From Oreocharis arfaki (lineage: Eukaryota; Chordata; Aves; Passeriformes; Paramythiidae): a DNA stretch of 64,000 bases. Both the position numbers and the translations under genes were made by a program. The stretch is taken from assembly GCA_013398015.1 (NCBI GenBank), contig VZRR01012567.1, positions 76,592-140,591 on the forward strand, in the 5' to 3' direction. Below the pieces are notes generated by a model. It had not been told where the DNA came from. It saw only the letters and a program-made list of their open reading frames with translations, and did not search any database. This document shows, piece after piece, positions 1-12,659 of this stretch; the stretch's first letter is position 1; each line of letters begins with the position of its first letter.

Positions 1-480
1 CGGGGCGCGGCAGTGGCCCGCGGGGGCGGGCAGGCACGTGCCAGCGGGGACGGGGGGGCAGCGGCCGCCCACGCCCTGCCCTCCGCTCCCCTCCCCTCCC
101 GTCCCCTCCTCCGCCCGGCGCGCCGGATCCCGGCCCGGGCGGGCATCGCCGCCGGGGGGCGGAGGGGTCCGGCCGGGCTCAGCTCCCCCCGCAGCCCGCC
201 GCGGCACAGGGCCGGCAGTCCGGCCACCGCGGGGGAGCTGGCCCTGCACATCCCGGGACGGGCCCAGGCGCGGATTATACATAGAGCCGGCGTCACTTGG
301 GCCGGCTGAACGAAATCCTATTTTAAACGCCTGTATTTGCCGGAATAAAGGCGCCCGGACACCCCTTGGAAGGGGAGAGCTGCCCATGCCCGCAAAGATG
401 CTGCCACTTCCCAGCTCCCCGGGGAGCCGGCGGCACCGGCTGGAGGAGACAATTCCCAGGGCACCGGCTGAGCGCGCCGC
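1..480. promoter_or_regulatory. CpG island at the left window edge
   Basis: The first 300 bases are very GC-rich and dense in CpG, then composition falls to the genomic background by about 480. A perfect palindrome GGCACGTGCC (33-42) contains an E-box, and several runs of four or more G occur in the first 60 bases. No splice-supported coding frame is recognisable; the open frames here reflect lack of stop codons in GC-rich DNA. In human 4q23 the neighbour upstream of DAPP1 is C4orf54, which I recall as transcribed away from DAPP1, so this could be its promoter or 5' exon on the - strand. That assignment is inference from synteny only. The island is cut by the window start. Confidence 0.6.
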
Positions 481-3400
481 TTGTCATCAGCAAGTGCACC
501 CTCGTTCCACACGCAGCAGTGGCTAAACAGCTATTTTCTTCCTTAAACTATCCCCCTGCACCCTGTGTCCCCACTTGTAGGAGGTGTGGTTGTGTAGGGA
601 CACCCTACGGATGCCAGCCTGGCCCTGCACCTTTACAGCAGTCCAGAGAGCCACCGGTCTCCGAGAAATCTTTCTCTTTCCAAGAAATGCCGGTTTAGAC
701 ACAACCAGCACCTAAGACCTATTAATAGGCATTTCTGTGGCATGCCTGACCTTTTGTGGCCGAGAGCTTTCCTGAGCGGTCCCCAAGATGACGCACCAAA
801 AAGCACCCCAGCACCAGGGAAGTTTTGAAAAGGCAAGCTGTTAAACACCAAGGAGGAGAAATGAAGGAAAACAAGCCATGTTGAGGAACAGCTCTCAGGT
901 ATAAAATGCGGATAACGTCCTAAATTTACAGCATCCGAACACTTAGGTGAGCAAGCTGGCATTGGGCTGGTGACACTGAACTGAGGTGGGGAAGAGTTGT
1001 GGAAATCCCAAAAGCGATTACCAGGATCCAGGACCTTGCAGCTGCATGCACTGGCACGGTGTGCAGCTCTGCCAGGGATGCCACAGGGACAGAGGAACCA
1101 AGATGCAAAACAGACACCATCCCAGAACTATTCCCAGTGCTGTCCCTGTCAAAACAAGGGTTTCCCAGTGCTCCCAGCTCCTCATCCCACCCTGTTGCCA
1201 GGCTGCTCTGCTGCCATCCTCCCCATGGGGTTGCATTGTTCCTGCTGCCTCCAGGAAAAATGACCTGCCTTCTTTACTGAACCCAAGTGGAGCCTTGTGA
1301 GGCTCCCTGCAGCAAGGGCAGGTTCATAGCCTGTTTCAGATAAGAGTTTCTGCTGCCTGGAGGAAAACAAGCGAGGTGGCTCCAGTTTTTAGTACTGTAC
1401 ACAGATACATGGTCGTTTCTTAGGCTGCAAATTGACAGGATGGAAAATACTACTTGGAGCACCGGGTGATATTTTAACAGAAACACACATCCTCCAAACT
1501 TGGAGGGTTTGGAGCAAGTCAGGCCACGTGCAGTGAGGCTCTCCCCAAGCAGCAGGCATAATGGATTCCCGTCCTTACTGAGACTGTCCTGCCTCCAGTG
1601 TGCTGCTAATGAGAAGCTGGGCACCAGCTTTTATGAGTATTAGGCTACCTCAGCCTTAGCCTTTGCCCAGGTTTATGTAGCTTCAACTCCCCTGGTGCAT
1701 GCAGCAACTGCAGTTCTCCACAGAGCTGTGGTAAATGGCATCATCATCCCTAAACAGCTTCACTGGGTTTTGTGTCCCATCCACACATCACAGACTCGCC
1801 CCTCTGTCTCAAGCAGCCACAATTAAATAATGACATAACTAGAGAAAGACAGTATTTTAGCACATTATTAAGGGGCATCTTGGTTTTAATTAACAATGGG
1901 CTAAGAGTAGAACCTCAAATACAGTCCTTTCCAAATGCTTGGGATGCTGAGGAATGCATTTTAAACCCTGATCATTCATTGTACTTGGGTGCCTGCTGGC
2001 AGCTGTAGCAGCCTGGCCTTCTGCTCTGCCTCTGCCTTCTGCCAGATGCCTCCTCTCAAGCAAGGTCTCCACCTCAAGTTTTCTGTGCCCCCACACTCTG
2101 GTCTCTCAAACCAGGGTCTCAGGTGTCAGCCTCTCACACCTTACTCTCCTCTCTACTGTGTGGTTTTTCCTGATGAATCAGATCTTTGCTCCCCAAACCT
2201 GCACAATTAAAAGTGGTGGTGTTTTTTTGAGTTCTAACAGTTGTTCATGTACTCCTGCCAAGATCCCCAGACAAGATCCCCACCAAAATGAGCATCGAAA
2301 CTTGACTCTTTATTTATCTATTTTCACAGTCTAGTTTCTAGCTACGGTCCTAAGATGTTTTCTTCTGCTCTTTTCCCTTGGTGGTATCTTGGACTTAATC
2401 TACTCGATGTTACAAACCCAGGCAATGACTCTCACAACTGAGACCGAAACCATAAAGGAGCACTCTTACACGTATGTTTATAACATACTTATGTCTCCAG
2501 CACAGGGAATTTATGCCCCTGGTGACAAAAATACATACATAAAATCCACACCTGTTCTTCTCCACTTTCAGTCATGGCTAGCCCTGGAGGCCTGCATGCC
2601 TTAGGCAGTCAGATCAGGGTATTTCCCGTGGCACTAAGACATTGCTACAGGGTACAGAGCCACACAAATCCTACTGCCATTTGTAAAAAGTGAATCTCTA
2701 CATCCAGCTTAAGTGGTCTCATCTCTGTATGGCGTTAGAAGAGCCGGGGGAAAATGAGAAGGATTTCCTCCTCCTTTTTTTGTATCAGAAATTTCTGCAC
2801 TGATGCGGTGCCAGCTCCTCAGAGATGCTTTGCTGCGAGTCTGGCCCTGACCAAAGCGTAAAATTCCATGGGGTTTAGGCTTAATGCCTTCTTCCCAGCC
2901 TTTCCTCTTTGCTACCATAGTGTCAGCTTTTGTAAAGCCTGTTTTGGAGGTGACTAATAGCCTCCATGCATCGCATCCAGAGCTTGGGTGCACAGCTTGA
3001 ACCAGGGGCTGGCTACCCAGGACTGCTCCCCTGCGGCGCTGCCTCACAAGGGATCAGAGTGCTCCAACAGCTTTGCAAAGGTGTGCATGATTTTGGGTTT
3101 AAGTTTTTTCTGTATCTATTACAGCTGCCAGACAAACCCTACCGCAACAAAGGGATAGACCTGTTTGGTCACAGTCAAAAGTACACAGGAAAACTGCAGC
3201 TCCGTCACACCTTCTTGCAAATAGCAATTTCTTGCTCTGTGCTGGCATGACATCTCCGTTGATTAATAATCAGATCGATGTGATTTGGTTAGTCACGTGG
3301 GATATAAGGAACTGACATGTCATCCTTATGATCCTAGCAATACCCAGCTGAGGCATGCATTAGCATCAGTTACTCTCCTGTGGTTTCCACCTCTAAATCT

Positions 3401-6400
3401 CTCTCACTCTCTAACGGTACCAAAGTCTAAGATTTCTGCATCCAAACCTGTCATGAGGTGTTACTGGAGCTATCCTCACAATCACAGAAAATCTGTATGT
3501 TTAATGCCTTCTGTAGCATAGCAAGTACTTTACTTTTAAACTCTTTCTGGTAAAAATAACAACATACACCCTTTAGCCACATCCTGTCCTTTGCTCATAT
3601 AGGTTAGGTCAGACAGGTAAAGGTGATGGGGAAAATGCTGAATTGGCTCTGCATCTTAAAATACATCACTCATGGAAGTAGCAGGGAAGTGGGATTCAAA
3701 AGTGATTTGGGAAGAGGCACTTAAAAGCAGAATCAAGAGATGAAGAATGAGGTTAGGGAGACTGTAACTGTACAGTTGCATAGGAGATCATATAGAAGAA
3801 GGCATAGGGTTTTTTTCTTTAACTGAGACAGGAAGGAAAGCAAACAACTGGTGGGGGAGTATTTAGTTGAGCTTTCTCTGACTAGGAAATGGTAAAATAT
3901 TAATTTGTTAATTTAACCTTGGGAAATGTTAATACCACTTTACATATTTTAGTTCTTACAGTGTTGAGTCATCAAAAAGGAATTATAAAAATCAGGCTCA
4001 TACAGAAGAAAAATAAAAATATTATTTTAATGGAGAAGACAAACACTGTTCCAGTAACTAAGATGGTCTGCAGGAGAGGTTATGCTTCTTGCAAGGAAAG
4101 CGATGTCTTCCACAGAAAATAAGGAAACAGCACAAGGATTGTGTTGAATTCTGTGCACACAGCAAAAGACACTCACTATAGGTTCAGAGAGAGATGAAGA
4201 ATGATACTCATAGGGAGAAGCTTTAATTTTTGGCTGATTATTCTCTTGAGTGGTATTTGAATACTGCTGGATTAAATTTTTCTCTCAGTAGTTTTCTGAT
4301 AACATTGTACATTGTCAAAGTGAGCTCTGTGGTAAATTTCAACTTTGAAATCAAAGCAAAAAAATACATTACTGGAGTTTGGATGTGTGTGTTTTTGTGT
4401 GTGCGTTAAGGAGAAGGGAAAACTGAAAACAGCACCCTGATTTTCTCTTAGGGCTAGTACCCAAGAAGGAGGGAGCAAATGCCACTTCGGGAAAGAAGAG
4501 GTGGATTTGTGGTTAAGCAATAAACGGCGAAGCCAAGTACACATTATAAATCTCCAAGTGCTACCAGATGTATTGAAAGGAAATACAATACCCACACACG
4601 TGTTGGTATGGAAGCTTTCTAGTAAAACCAAGTGGAAATAAAATGACATTTTTGTAGCTTGCACTAAAATAGTGTTTCTTACGGCATTTAGCAAGGGACT
4701 GACTGAAGAAGTACTAAGAAAAACCTAAGTAAAACCCAATACCTGGATGGCTCAAATCTTTCTCTCACAGAGACAGTGCCAGTTAAGAGGATCCTTTCCT
4801 ATTCCATCCCAAGCCTGTTGAAGAGATTGAGAGGCTCTTCTAAACAGTCAACCTACAGATGTAAACCAAATGTGCGCTCCTTCCTGGCAGGCCTCTCTCT
4901 CTCAGCGAGAGTCAGACCTTTCAAAAGAAACTCCAGAGCTGGGTGGATTTCAAGACCCTAACCTAAGTGCTTGAGTTTGCACATTTCAAAGACCCTGGCA
5001 TGGCCCTCCAAATGGGAGGCTTCTTTTCCACCTAGGATGAGATAGGATCAGGTTCTGGCCACTGCCTTGCGTTCTGCACTGCATTCCCATGTAACTGAGC
5101 CCCTGCGAGCAGCAGTGGCTGAGGTGCTGTGAAACAACAACCCCCGCCCTCCCCGCAGCTCCCTCTGGCCCCTGCTGTAAGCAGCTCCTGTTGGATGCCT
5201 TACAAGGTCTGCACAAGATATGTATGTTTTTAAAACAGATCCTCCCCCTTGCTACCCATCCTTCTCTTCCAGACCCCAAAATCTCATGCCAAAACAAACA
5301 GGCAGGAACATAATCCCAGAACGAGTTTAGATTTCGCCCGTACTTTTCAGTCGTGCTGCAAATACAGTCTAAATATGCGTTCATGTATTTATATGGGGTG
5401 TCTGCTACTCAGACAAAATAAATCAAATACTTGCTGAATTTTGTGCATGTCAGATTAAACTGTGTCTACAATGTCAGTGATACAAGAGAACATTCTCGTG
5501 GCTATTACATGCAGACAGCAATAGCACATGTAAACTGCAGGAATCTGTTGAATAAGACTAATTATAAACACTTAATTGCTTTCACAAACATCCTGGCAGG
5601 TGCCTGTCCAGCCTGCACTGGCAAATTTCTGCTTGCAGAGGCTTCATGGCTTCCCCAGGCCATCTCCCTGGTACCTGATTGTCCATCAGAAAGATGGTCC
5701 TCAGGTCTATCCGGCTTCTCCTTGCTGTCAATCCATTATTCCTGCCACAGATGGAGGAAGAAGATTCCCACTCTATGCTACAGGTTTTCTTCACAACTAA
5801 GGGTGACCAGCATGCTTCCATCTCCAGCTTTCACCAGCCCTAGGTTCACTTTAACTTTACCTGTGGGACACACCAGCTACCTGTCCCATCACTGCTCTTC
5901 AGATCTGTACGTGCAGGGAGAAGTGGTGCCCACAAGGCATCAGGTGGAGCCTCCCCCGTGGTGAGAAGAGAGATGGAATAATTTTGTGTCCTGCTCATCC
6001 ATCCCTGAGTAACATCCATTGTTTTCACGTTGGCATGATTGTGTCCTTCAGCTCGGGCCCTACCCTGAGCATGTTTTCCATTCTTCCTCTAGTTACTAAT
6101 GAAAATACTGAACAAACACAATTGTGTTGACCCCCTTAAGTTCACTACTAACACAAATGATCCAGTATGCGTAATTGACCCTCAAGCATGGTTCAAACAG
6201 TCTTTGCTCACCTCATAATTTCACCAGCTCAGTGCTTCCCTACCTGGCTAACAGAAGAGAACCACGCCCTGTGAAAGGCAAACACCATTTCTGCTCTCTC
6301 TGCAAAGCACTTTGCCCCATTTGAGCAGAATTTACCAAGCTATCAAATTCACTGTTTTATTTATCTGTTCTTTATCTTTCTCTCTCTTTGCCAACAGAGT

Positions 6401-7035
6401 GCAAGTTTATGCCAGCGTTTCTCCAGGAAGTGAAGTGACACCAACTGATTTCAACTTTGCTGCTCCTTCCCCCAGGCCTCTCAAAGTCCCCCTTCCACAG
6501 GAGCAACTCTCCCAAGTGGTTTGGTCTGTTCAAATCTCCAATCACGGGCCTTCCTTTGGAAATGAACTTTCTTCAGTGACCCTATTCTTTGTACAGTATT
6601 ATTAGGTAACCTGAGAACTGCAGATGTATCTGATTATTGGAACTGTGGAGATGATTGCCAAAAAACCCGAAACCGTGACCTTTCCTTGAGTTGTTATCAG
6701 CCAAGCTGGTGGGGGGAAAGAGAGATGATTTATGGCCATTCATTAAAATTACGCAAAACTGATTATAGAGGTAGATTTCATCTGAAAACTTCAGGCTCAA
6801 AACCTGCCTGCATAGTCTGGGGTATTTGGACATGAGAAAACAAGGAATTATCTCTTGAAGCAATGTGAATGTAAATGGATTATATTTTTATGATGTTTTG
6901 TATTGTATTTTAAAATATATCTTATTTATACTCAGGATCTTTTTCTTAATTTTCTCATGGTTTATTAGTTTATGATTTTTATTACTAGGTTTTGTTGAAT
7001 CTAGTTTTATTATTTTAATATTTTTTAAAAAATCC
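481..7035. other. Gene-free intergenic DNA
   Basis: I see no coding exon with convincing splice sites, no RNA gene and no recognisable transposon. The longest open frame (177 codons at 5431-5964) has no familiar motif and ordinary base composition. A GT-rich patch lies at about 4380-4406. The last few hundred bases (about 6880-7030) are strongly AT-rich. Confidence 0.55.
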
Positions 7036-7039
7036 ATTT

Positions 7040-7650
7040 TTAACTGGCCAGGGGCCATCACGTGAAAACGTAAAGCGATCCCCTTTTTTTTCCCCGCTTA
7101 CTTTAGAATTAAAAATGCAAGCGGTCAGTCCGGATTTTGTGTGGGATAACACCATCCTTTTATGCCATCAGCTGCTTTGCAGAGGGGTTTTGAACTCTGG
7201 CAACAACTTGTCGACAAAGAAGAGCTCCTACGGACGAATGTGCGCTCGAGCAGTCGATTGCGAATCTGCTGCGAGACCGTGACATGAAATTGCCACGCTC
7301 TGGAGAGCAGCCAGCGTCGGATTGGGATTAATTTGCTCCTGGCGTTCAATAAATAATGTCGGGAGGGCCCCGTGGAAAGCGATCCCCTCGGGTCACGCGC
7401 AGCCCCTGCCACGGGGCCTATGTTTGGTCACCGAGCCGAGTGCGTGCAGCGGCCGCCCGCAGGCATTTCTCACCGGGCTTACAGCGAAAGCCACCTAAAG
7501 TGCCTCCCACCCCCTGGCAACGACAAGGGGGATCAAGCAGCCCTCGGAGCGAAGCTCTCTCGGGACGGAGGGGCTATATATAGGGGAGCTCAATAAACAC
7601 CATTATGATCCGCATGCGATGTGCCTGCCCGGAATTAAGGTCACATCCAT
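7040..7650. promoter_or_regulatory. CpG-rich putative enhancer or promoter
   Basis: An isolated block with many CpG dinucleotides sits between AT-rich flanks. It contains an E-box CACGTG (7059-7064), a perfect MEF2 consensus CTATATATAG (7574-7583) that could also serve as a TATA box on either strand, and an AAGGTCA nuclear-receptor half-site near 7639. CpG retention in an otherwise CpG-poor desert suggests an unmethylated, functional element. A muscle-type MEF2 site would fit a control region for C4orf54, which is muscle-expressed in mammals, but the target gene is inference. No coding frame is supported. Confidence 0.45.
7574..7583. promoter_or_regulatory. MEF2 consensus / TATA-like site
   Basis: CTATATATAG matches the MEF2 consensus YTAWWWWTAR at every position and is embedded in a CpG-rich block, where such an AT island stands out. 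Because it is palindromic it could act as a TATA element in either direction. Confidence 0.4.
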
Positions 7651-7799
7651 GCTTTTGTGTGTGTTTCTCCACTGGCTCGCTTGGCTTGCAAATTAAAGAA
7701 TTGCAGGTGAGAAGCTGGCTACATAATGAGGAGTTATAAATCCAGCCAGTTTCCATCTGACAAAACCTTTTAGTCAGTACGTGAGGCAACTGCAGAGGA

Positions 7800-10700
7800 A
7801 AGTAAGAGTAAGATTTTTAAATCCACGTGTAAAATCCATTGTAAAGGTCAGGTTTATAAGGAGACCATCCCAAAATGCTAATGACATGACAGTTTTATGA
7901 GGCTGGAAAACGATAGCTTGGCAGAAGCTGAGTAATATTAGAGCAAGGGATTTATTTAAATTAGACTACTTTATTTAGTTATTTTTTATTTTGTCCTTGA
8001 TCCTTCCAGATCTCACAGTGATGAAAAATGTGTAAGTAGCTCTCCACATTCAGCTGACAATTGAGGTAAGAAAGGGTTATTTATGCCAGGCATTTTTCTG
8101 TAATTTTGCCCTCCAAAGGTTTTATGTATTTTTCTGCAGAATATATTAGTGAAAATGATACAAATTTTAATGCTGATACTTTGCAAAAAATACATAAAAC
8201 ATCAGCTCTTAATAGCTAGCCTCAAAAACAGAAATAGTTAGAGTTTCTACATGAACTTTAACACAGTTTTAACTTAGAGAAACTGCATTTCTCCATAGGA
8301 CAGGAGGACAATCTGTCCAGAAGAGCTTGTAGTCAAACATATATGTTTAATAGAGATGCATGTGCACCCTAAAAATAAGCCCCTGTGTATCTAACTAGAG
8401 CAAAAGTACTTTTTCATTTGCAATATAAAAATCTCTCTCATCTTGATACTGTTTCTCCAAAAAGCAGTATCAACACCAAATCTGGGTTTGCTGGTTTATT
8501 TTTTTTACCTTGTGCAATGAGTTAATTCACCCCCTAGAAGACTGCAAGCACCTGAACACATCCTTCATCAGCTGAGCAGTTCTTGTCAGGCTGAAGCTTA
8601 ATGCAGTTTTCATTAAACTGCAGTTTCAAGTTTGCCCTCAAAACATACAATATCTGTCTATCAAAGTATAGCTATCGATATGCTATAGCATATTATCTAT
8701 CTATAGTTATACAAAACATACAATATCTATGTATAGCAATGCTAGATTTTTGCTTATACACTTCTGTGTTTCCCACAATTCCTTTAATCAACAGTGAAAA
8801 ATAGGAATATTTTCTTCACAAAAATGCCTCTTTTCTGCAAGGAGGCTGAGGTTCTCCCTCCAGGTCTGCTACTTTCCTTTACCACAGCATTTTGAGAACA
8901 CAGATGGTGTCTGGGCACCCGGGGGTGTGGGGTTTAGTAGGGTGCCCTGCACAGAGCGTGCAGGCCTGATCCTGTGAGGTGTTGAGTGCTCCCCAGGAAG
9001 CGATGAGCTCTCTGAAATCCCTGTGACTCAGATCCCCAGGCCGGGCGGGCACTGACCACATCTACTCTGACACCCTCCTGGGAACCCGCCCCTCTGCAGC
9101 ATGCACCGACCTCGTCCTCAAGTGTTGCCTTTATGGAAGTTCTCAATTAATAAATTGATCATCCTGGTAATGAGGCAGGGTGAATTCTGGGCAAATACTG
9201 GCTGCTGTGGACTTCAGTCTGCCAAAATACCAAAGTGTTTGTCCACTTTGTGACTGGACTATGTTTGGATGTGTTTGCTCAGCAGTGAGGACTGGTGTGC
9301 AAACCCTCTGGAGTGGTGGGCTCCATGTAGAGCCCAGCTGGATGCTGTGAGTCATTTCTCTTCCCTCAGCCCCAGAGTCCAGGGCCAAATCAACCCCTGT
9401 GGGGCAACATTTCTCCTCCAAAGAAGCCTCTTCTGATCAGAGGCTCTTGCAGTTGCCAGGTGGCTTCTTATCCCTCCACCTGCACCAGCAGGCCATGGCC
9501 AGAGGATCATGGAACTGAGCATGGATCATGTTCTGCTTTGGATACATCTCAAGGCTGGGAGAAATAAGAGCGAAAGCCTTCCCTTCCCTATCTCTGAATG
9601 GTTTCCAAACCTCTCTGTGAATCAGTTTTGGGAAAATAAAGAAAAAACCCTGTTTCAGAAAATTTGAACACTTAACAACTCTTTCTCCTCTTAGGAACCA
9701 TTTGCTGAACTTTGCCCAAATTAACAGATAGGTCTGAAATGTTCAGTAAATAAAGTGACCAGTGGGGAATTGTATTTGGCCACGCTCTAGTAATTGTTTT
9801 CCTTTACTCCCAGTACAAGCCTAGATGGCACAAAATGTTGCTACCCAGTGACACAAGTAACAACTGTATTAGCTGCTGGCTGCAGGGCGGCACGTAGCAC
9901 AGAGATACTTGAGATAGCTTTGAACTGGCTAGCTGGGATGCTGGCCATTTGTTCACCTGCAAAAGCAGAGCATTTAAGTTGGGATGTCTCATCTTTGGAT
10001 GTCTGCAAGTGAGCATTTTTTCCTCATCATCACAACACAGTACTGTCTGCAACAGTGAAGACCCTCAAGGGCCAAACCTGAGAATGTGCTCCTTGTCAGA
10101 TTTTGTTTAGCATTTGTGATGTGAAAGAGATTAAAAATAAGTTTAAAAAAAAACAAACCAGAGAGCCTAGATTTTTTTCCCCACAAAAGCTATTTCACAC
10201 CTGCTACTTTGTGCTTTAGAAGGTTGAAAAACTTTAACTTTAGCTGAGTTTTATCCCTTTACTTTACGTATTTCCATTCCTGGGTCCTGACCCTGCCAGA
10301 ACTAAGCCCAGAAGGGAGAAAATGCTTCTAGAGTATAACTTTTCACCAAAACTTAAAGAACAACCAGCAAAGGGAGAGTTCAACCCACCTAAAGTTCCAG
10401 CTGGTCTGTCGTTAGCAGACAGTAATTAGCTTCTTACTTCAGATGAGTCACTTTGGCGCATAGAGGCACATACTTTGTACATGTATATATGGATATACGT
10501 AAAGGTAAACTTCCCCATCTGGCCATAACATAACTGCCTTGCTTCCCATTTATGTGGAAAAGCAAATGTTGTTTCCAGAGGGACTGATGCCATGAGCCAT
10601 TTTTCAGGACTCAGAGAAGTAGGTGATATACTAGAAAGCCACTGCGAGGTCTCAATAAAAAGATCAGCCAGATGGGTAGCTCTGTCCAAACTAGGATCAG

Positions 10701-12215
10701 GGATCTGGCTGAGCCCATGTGGTTAAAGGGAAAGCAAATGAAATCTACTTTGTGCTGTTTTATTGAATGGTATAAAACCATACAAGTGGGTTTATATGGA
10801 AAAAAAAGCAGTTATGTATAAGCTTAGCGCCTGATACTTTGACAGCACTGCAGGGATATATTTAGCTTGAATGAACTCCTGAGCCCTGGTTCGAATGCAT
10901 TCAACTAGGGCATGTTCCTCTCCATGCTGGAAAAAGAGGAGTCCATTAAGGTCTTTTTCTGGTGCACCAGCAGTTCAAGCCACTTAACTTTCCATGCATT
11001 AAGTCATGTGAATTGAATATATAAAGCACGCAGAGAACACAGCGTAATGATTTTCTATCCCTGGCTGATAAAAGGAAGCACATGCCGATCTTTTTGGACA
11101 AATCACTGCTCTCAGCTGAAACCTCCATACCTCCTCCTGTGAATATGTTGAAGAGGATGGGCACTTAAAGTGATTGGGCAGAAGTCCAGCATCACTTGAC
11201 AATAAAGCCTTACTTAACACGTATCCTGTTGCGGCTGTACAGTTGTTTTAGTGATCAGATACAGCCAAAAGCAGTTACAGGGATATGATGGCAACCTGAG
11301 AAGAGCTGCGAGGCGATGGAGAGAGGTACAGCCCATAGACTGAGCCGAGCAGACCAAAGCTGATCTCTACTGTACGTGGCCAGGCTCTCAAGTTACACGA
11401 TTTAGGCCATTGCTTACCAGGAGTGGTAGAACTAATCACGTATGTTTGGGGGAGAGGCACGATTTAGCAGATCCTAACCCAGAGGTTCATGTTCTCTCCC
11501 TTTACCCAGAAATGATGGTCATCCAAGGTTACAGGAGAAGTAGTTGGGAGATCAGCATGCAGCAGCTCTCCTGGCAGCTGCCATGGTCTGTTAGGCAGCT
11601 TTTCCACCCCACAGCACACAGTGCTGCAGCTGGCACAGAAGCCAAACAGGCAAGGCAGAGGCACACGTACAAAACCTTTCTGCCCCAACATGCATTAATG
11701 CCTGCTGAAGACGAGGCATGCTGGGCTTTTAAGGAGAGCTCTCTGGGTACCAGCGTGGAAGAAGATCATGATATCCTTTTTTTAAACGAAGTAGTTTGCT
11801 TCCCAAGCTTGGATTCCCAAGGTTCCCACCCTTCTATTACTCAGGAAACAGTTGGGGAGCTGAAAACTCAGTACTGTCACAGTATGCTGCTGCAAGAGAT
11901 GAGGACATTCTTGTCCTTCATTACATTCGGCCCAGATCTTATTTTCAGATGTCATGTTTGTAAAGTCAAGTACCAGAAGCAGTGAAAAAAACACTTAGTA
12001 AGAACGTATTAAAAATGCATCTGTGTTAAAAGAATATCTCAAAAAGGAAACTACTGAAAGTTCAAGAAACAGCTTTTTCTGTTGTGCTTATCAGAGGATG
12101 ATACAACCTATAACTGAAGCCAAAAAGTGGCTTTTTTTTTTGGGGATGATACCACCCTCCTTCTCCATTAACAATAAGAAAAATCAGCAGGGCTATTAAT
12201 ATTCCTGATAATGCT
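7800..12215. other. Gene-free intergenic DNA
   Basis: I see no supported gene. A short local duplication of about 18 bases (AAAACATACAATATCT plus two bases) occurs at about 8640 and again at about 8713 inside AT-rich DNA. The longest open frame in the window that does not cross the assembly gap (191 codons, 11410-11985) lies here; it shows no recognisable domain and is probably chance. Confidence 0.5.
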
Positions 12216-12218
12216 TTG

Positions 12219-12300
12219 ATTCACAGATTCATGGAATATTCTGAGTTGGAAGGAACCCACGAGGATCACTGAGTCCAAAGTTTTCTGCGATTGTATAACC
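12219..12300 (-). mobile_element. CR1 LINE 3' fragment
   Basis: The sequence has the typical reverse-complement CR1 3' end: an octamer-like TCACAGATTCATGGAAT stretch followed by GAGTTGGAAGGAACC and GAGTCCAA. The sense strand of the element is therefore the minus strand. Only about 80 bases remain and they are diverged, so this is an old 5'-truncated copy. Confidence 0.65.
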
Positions 12301-12584
12301 ATGCTGTTCTTTTTTGTGCAGAGTGTTTCCCTCTAGATGAATATCAATAACTGAGAAAATGAAGGTAGAATTTCCTGAGTGATCAGCTGACCTACCAGAA
12401 TGCAGGTTATCTGATCTTCTCTGAGCCAGAGTCGTTGTCAGTACTTTATGGCTGTAAGGGCTGGCCAGTGAGGCAGAACAAAAGAACAGACTTGTTAAAA
12501 AAAATAGTATTTAAAATAATAGACAATTGGTTGCCTACACAGAAGTAAAACACAGTGAGAACATGCCTTTTAACATAAAGTTCA

Positions 12585-12644
12585 TCTGATTTTCTGTTTT
12601 TGTTCTCTAGTTTTTCTGATTTTCTGTTTCTGTTCTCTAGTTTT
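12585..12644. repeat. Two-copy 30 bp tandem duplication
   Basis: A 30-base unit starting TCTGATTTTCTG occurs twice in direct tandem (12585-12614 and 12615-12644) with a single mismatch. The second copy forms the left arm of the hairpin described separately. Confidence 0.85.
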
Positions 12645-12657
12645 GCAAACTAGAGAA
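12633..12657. repeat. Perfect 11 bp inverted repeat, 3 base loop
   Basis: TTCTCTAGTTT (12633-12643) is followed by the loop TGC and its exact complement AAACTAGAGAA (12647-12657). The hairpin sits directly at the end of a tandem duplication, which suggests a replication-slippage origin. Confidence 0.85.
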
Positions 12658-12659
12658 AT

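Noticed and set aside
5431..5964. Open frame of 177 codons on the + strand
   Set aside because: There is no familiar motif, and overlapping frames of similar quality lie on both strands.
11410..11985. Open frame of 191 codons on the + strand
   Set aside because: It has no recognisable domain, no splice or promoter context and ordinary noncoding composition; other frames of 170-177 codons occur in the window, so the length fits the tail of a chance distribution.
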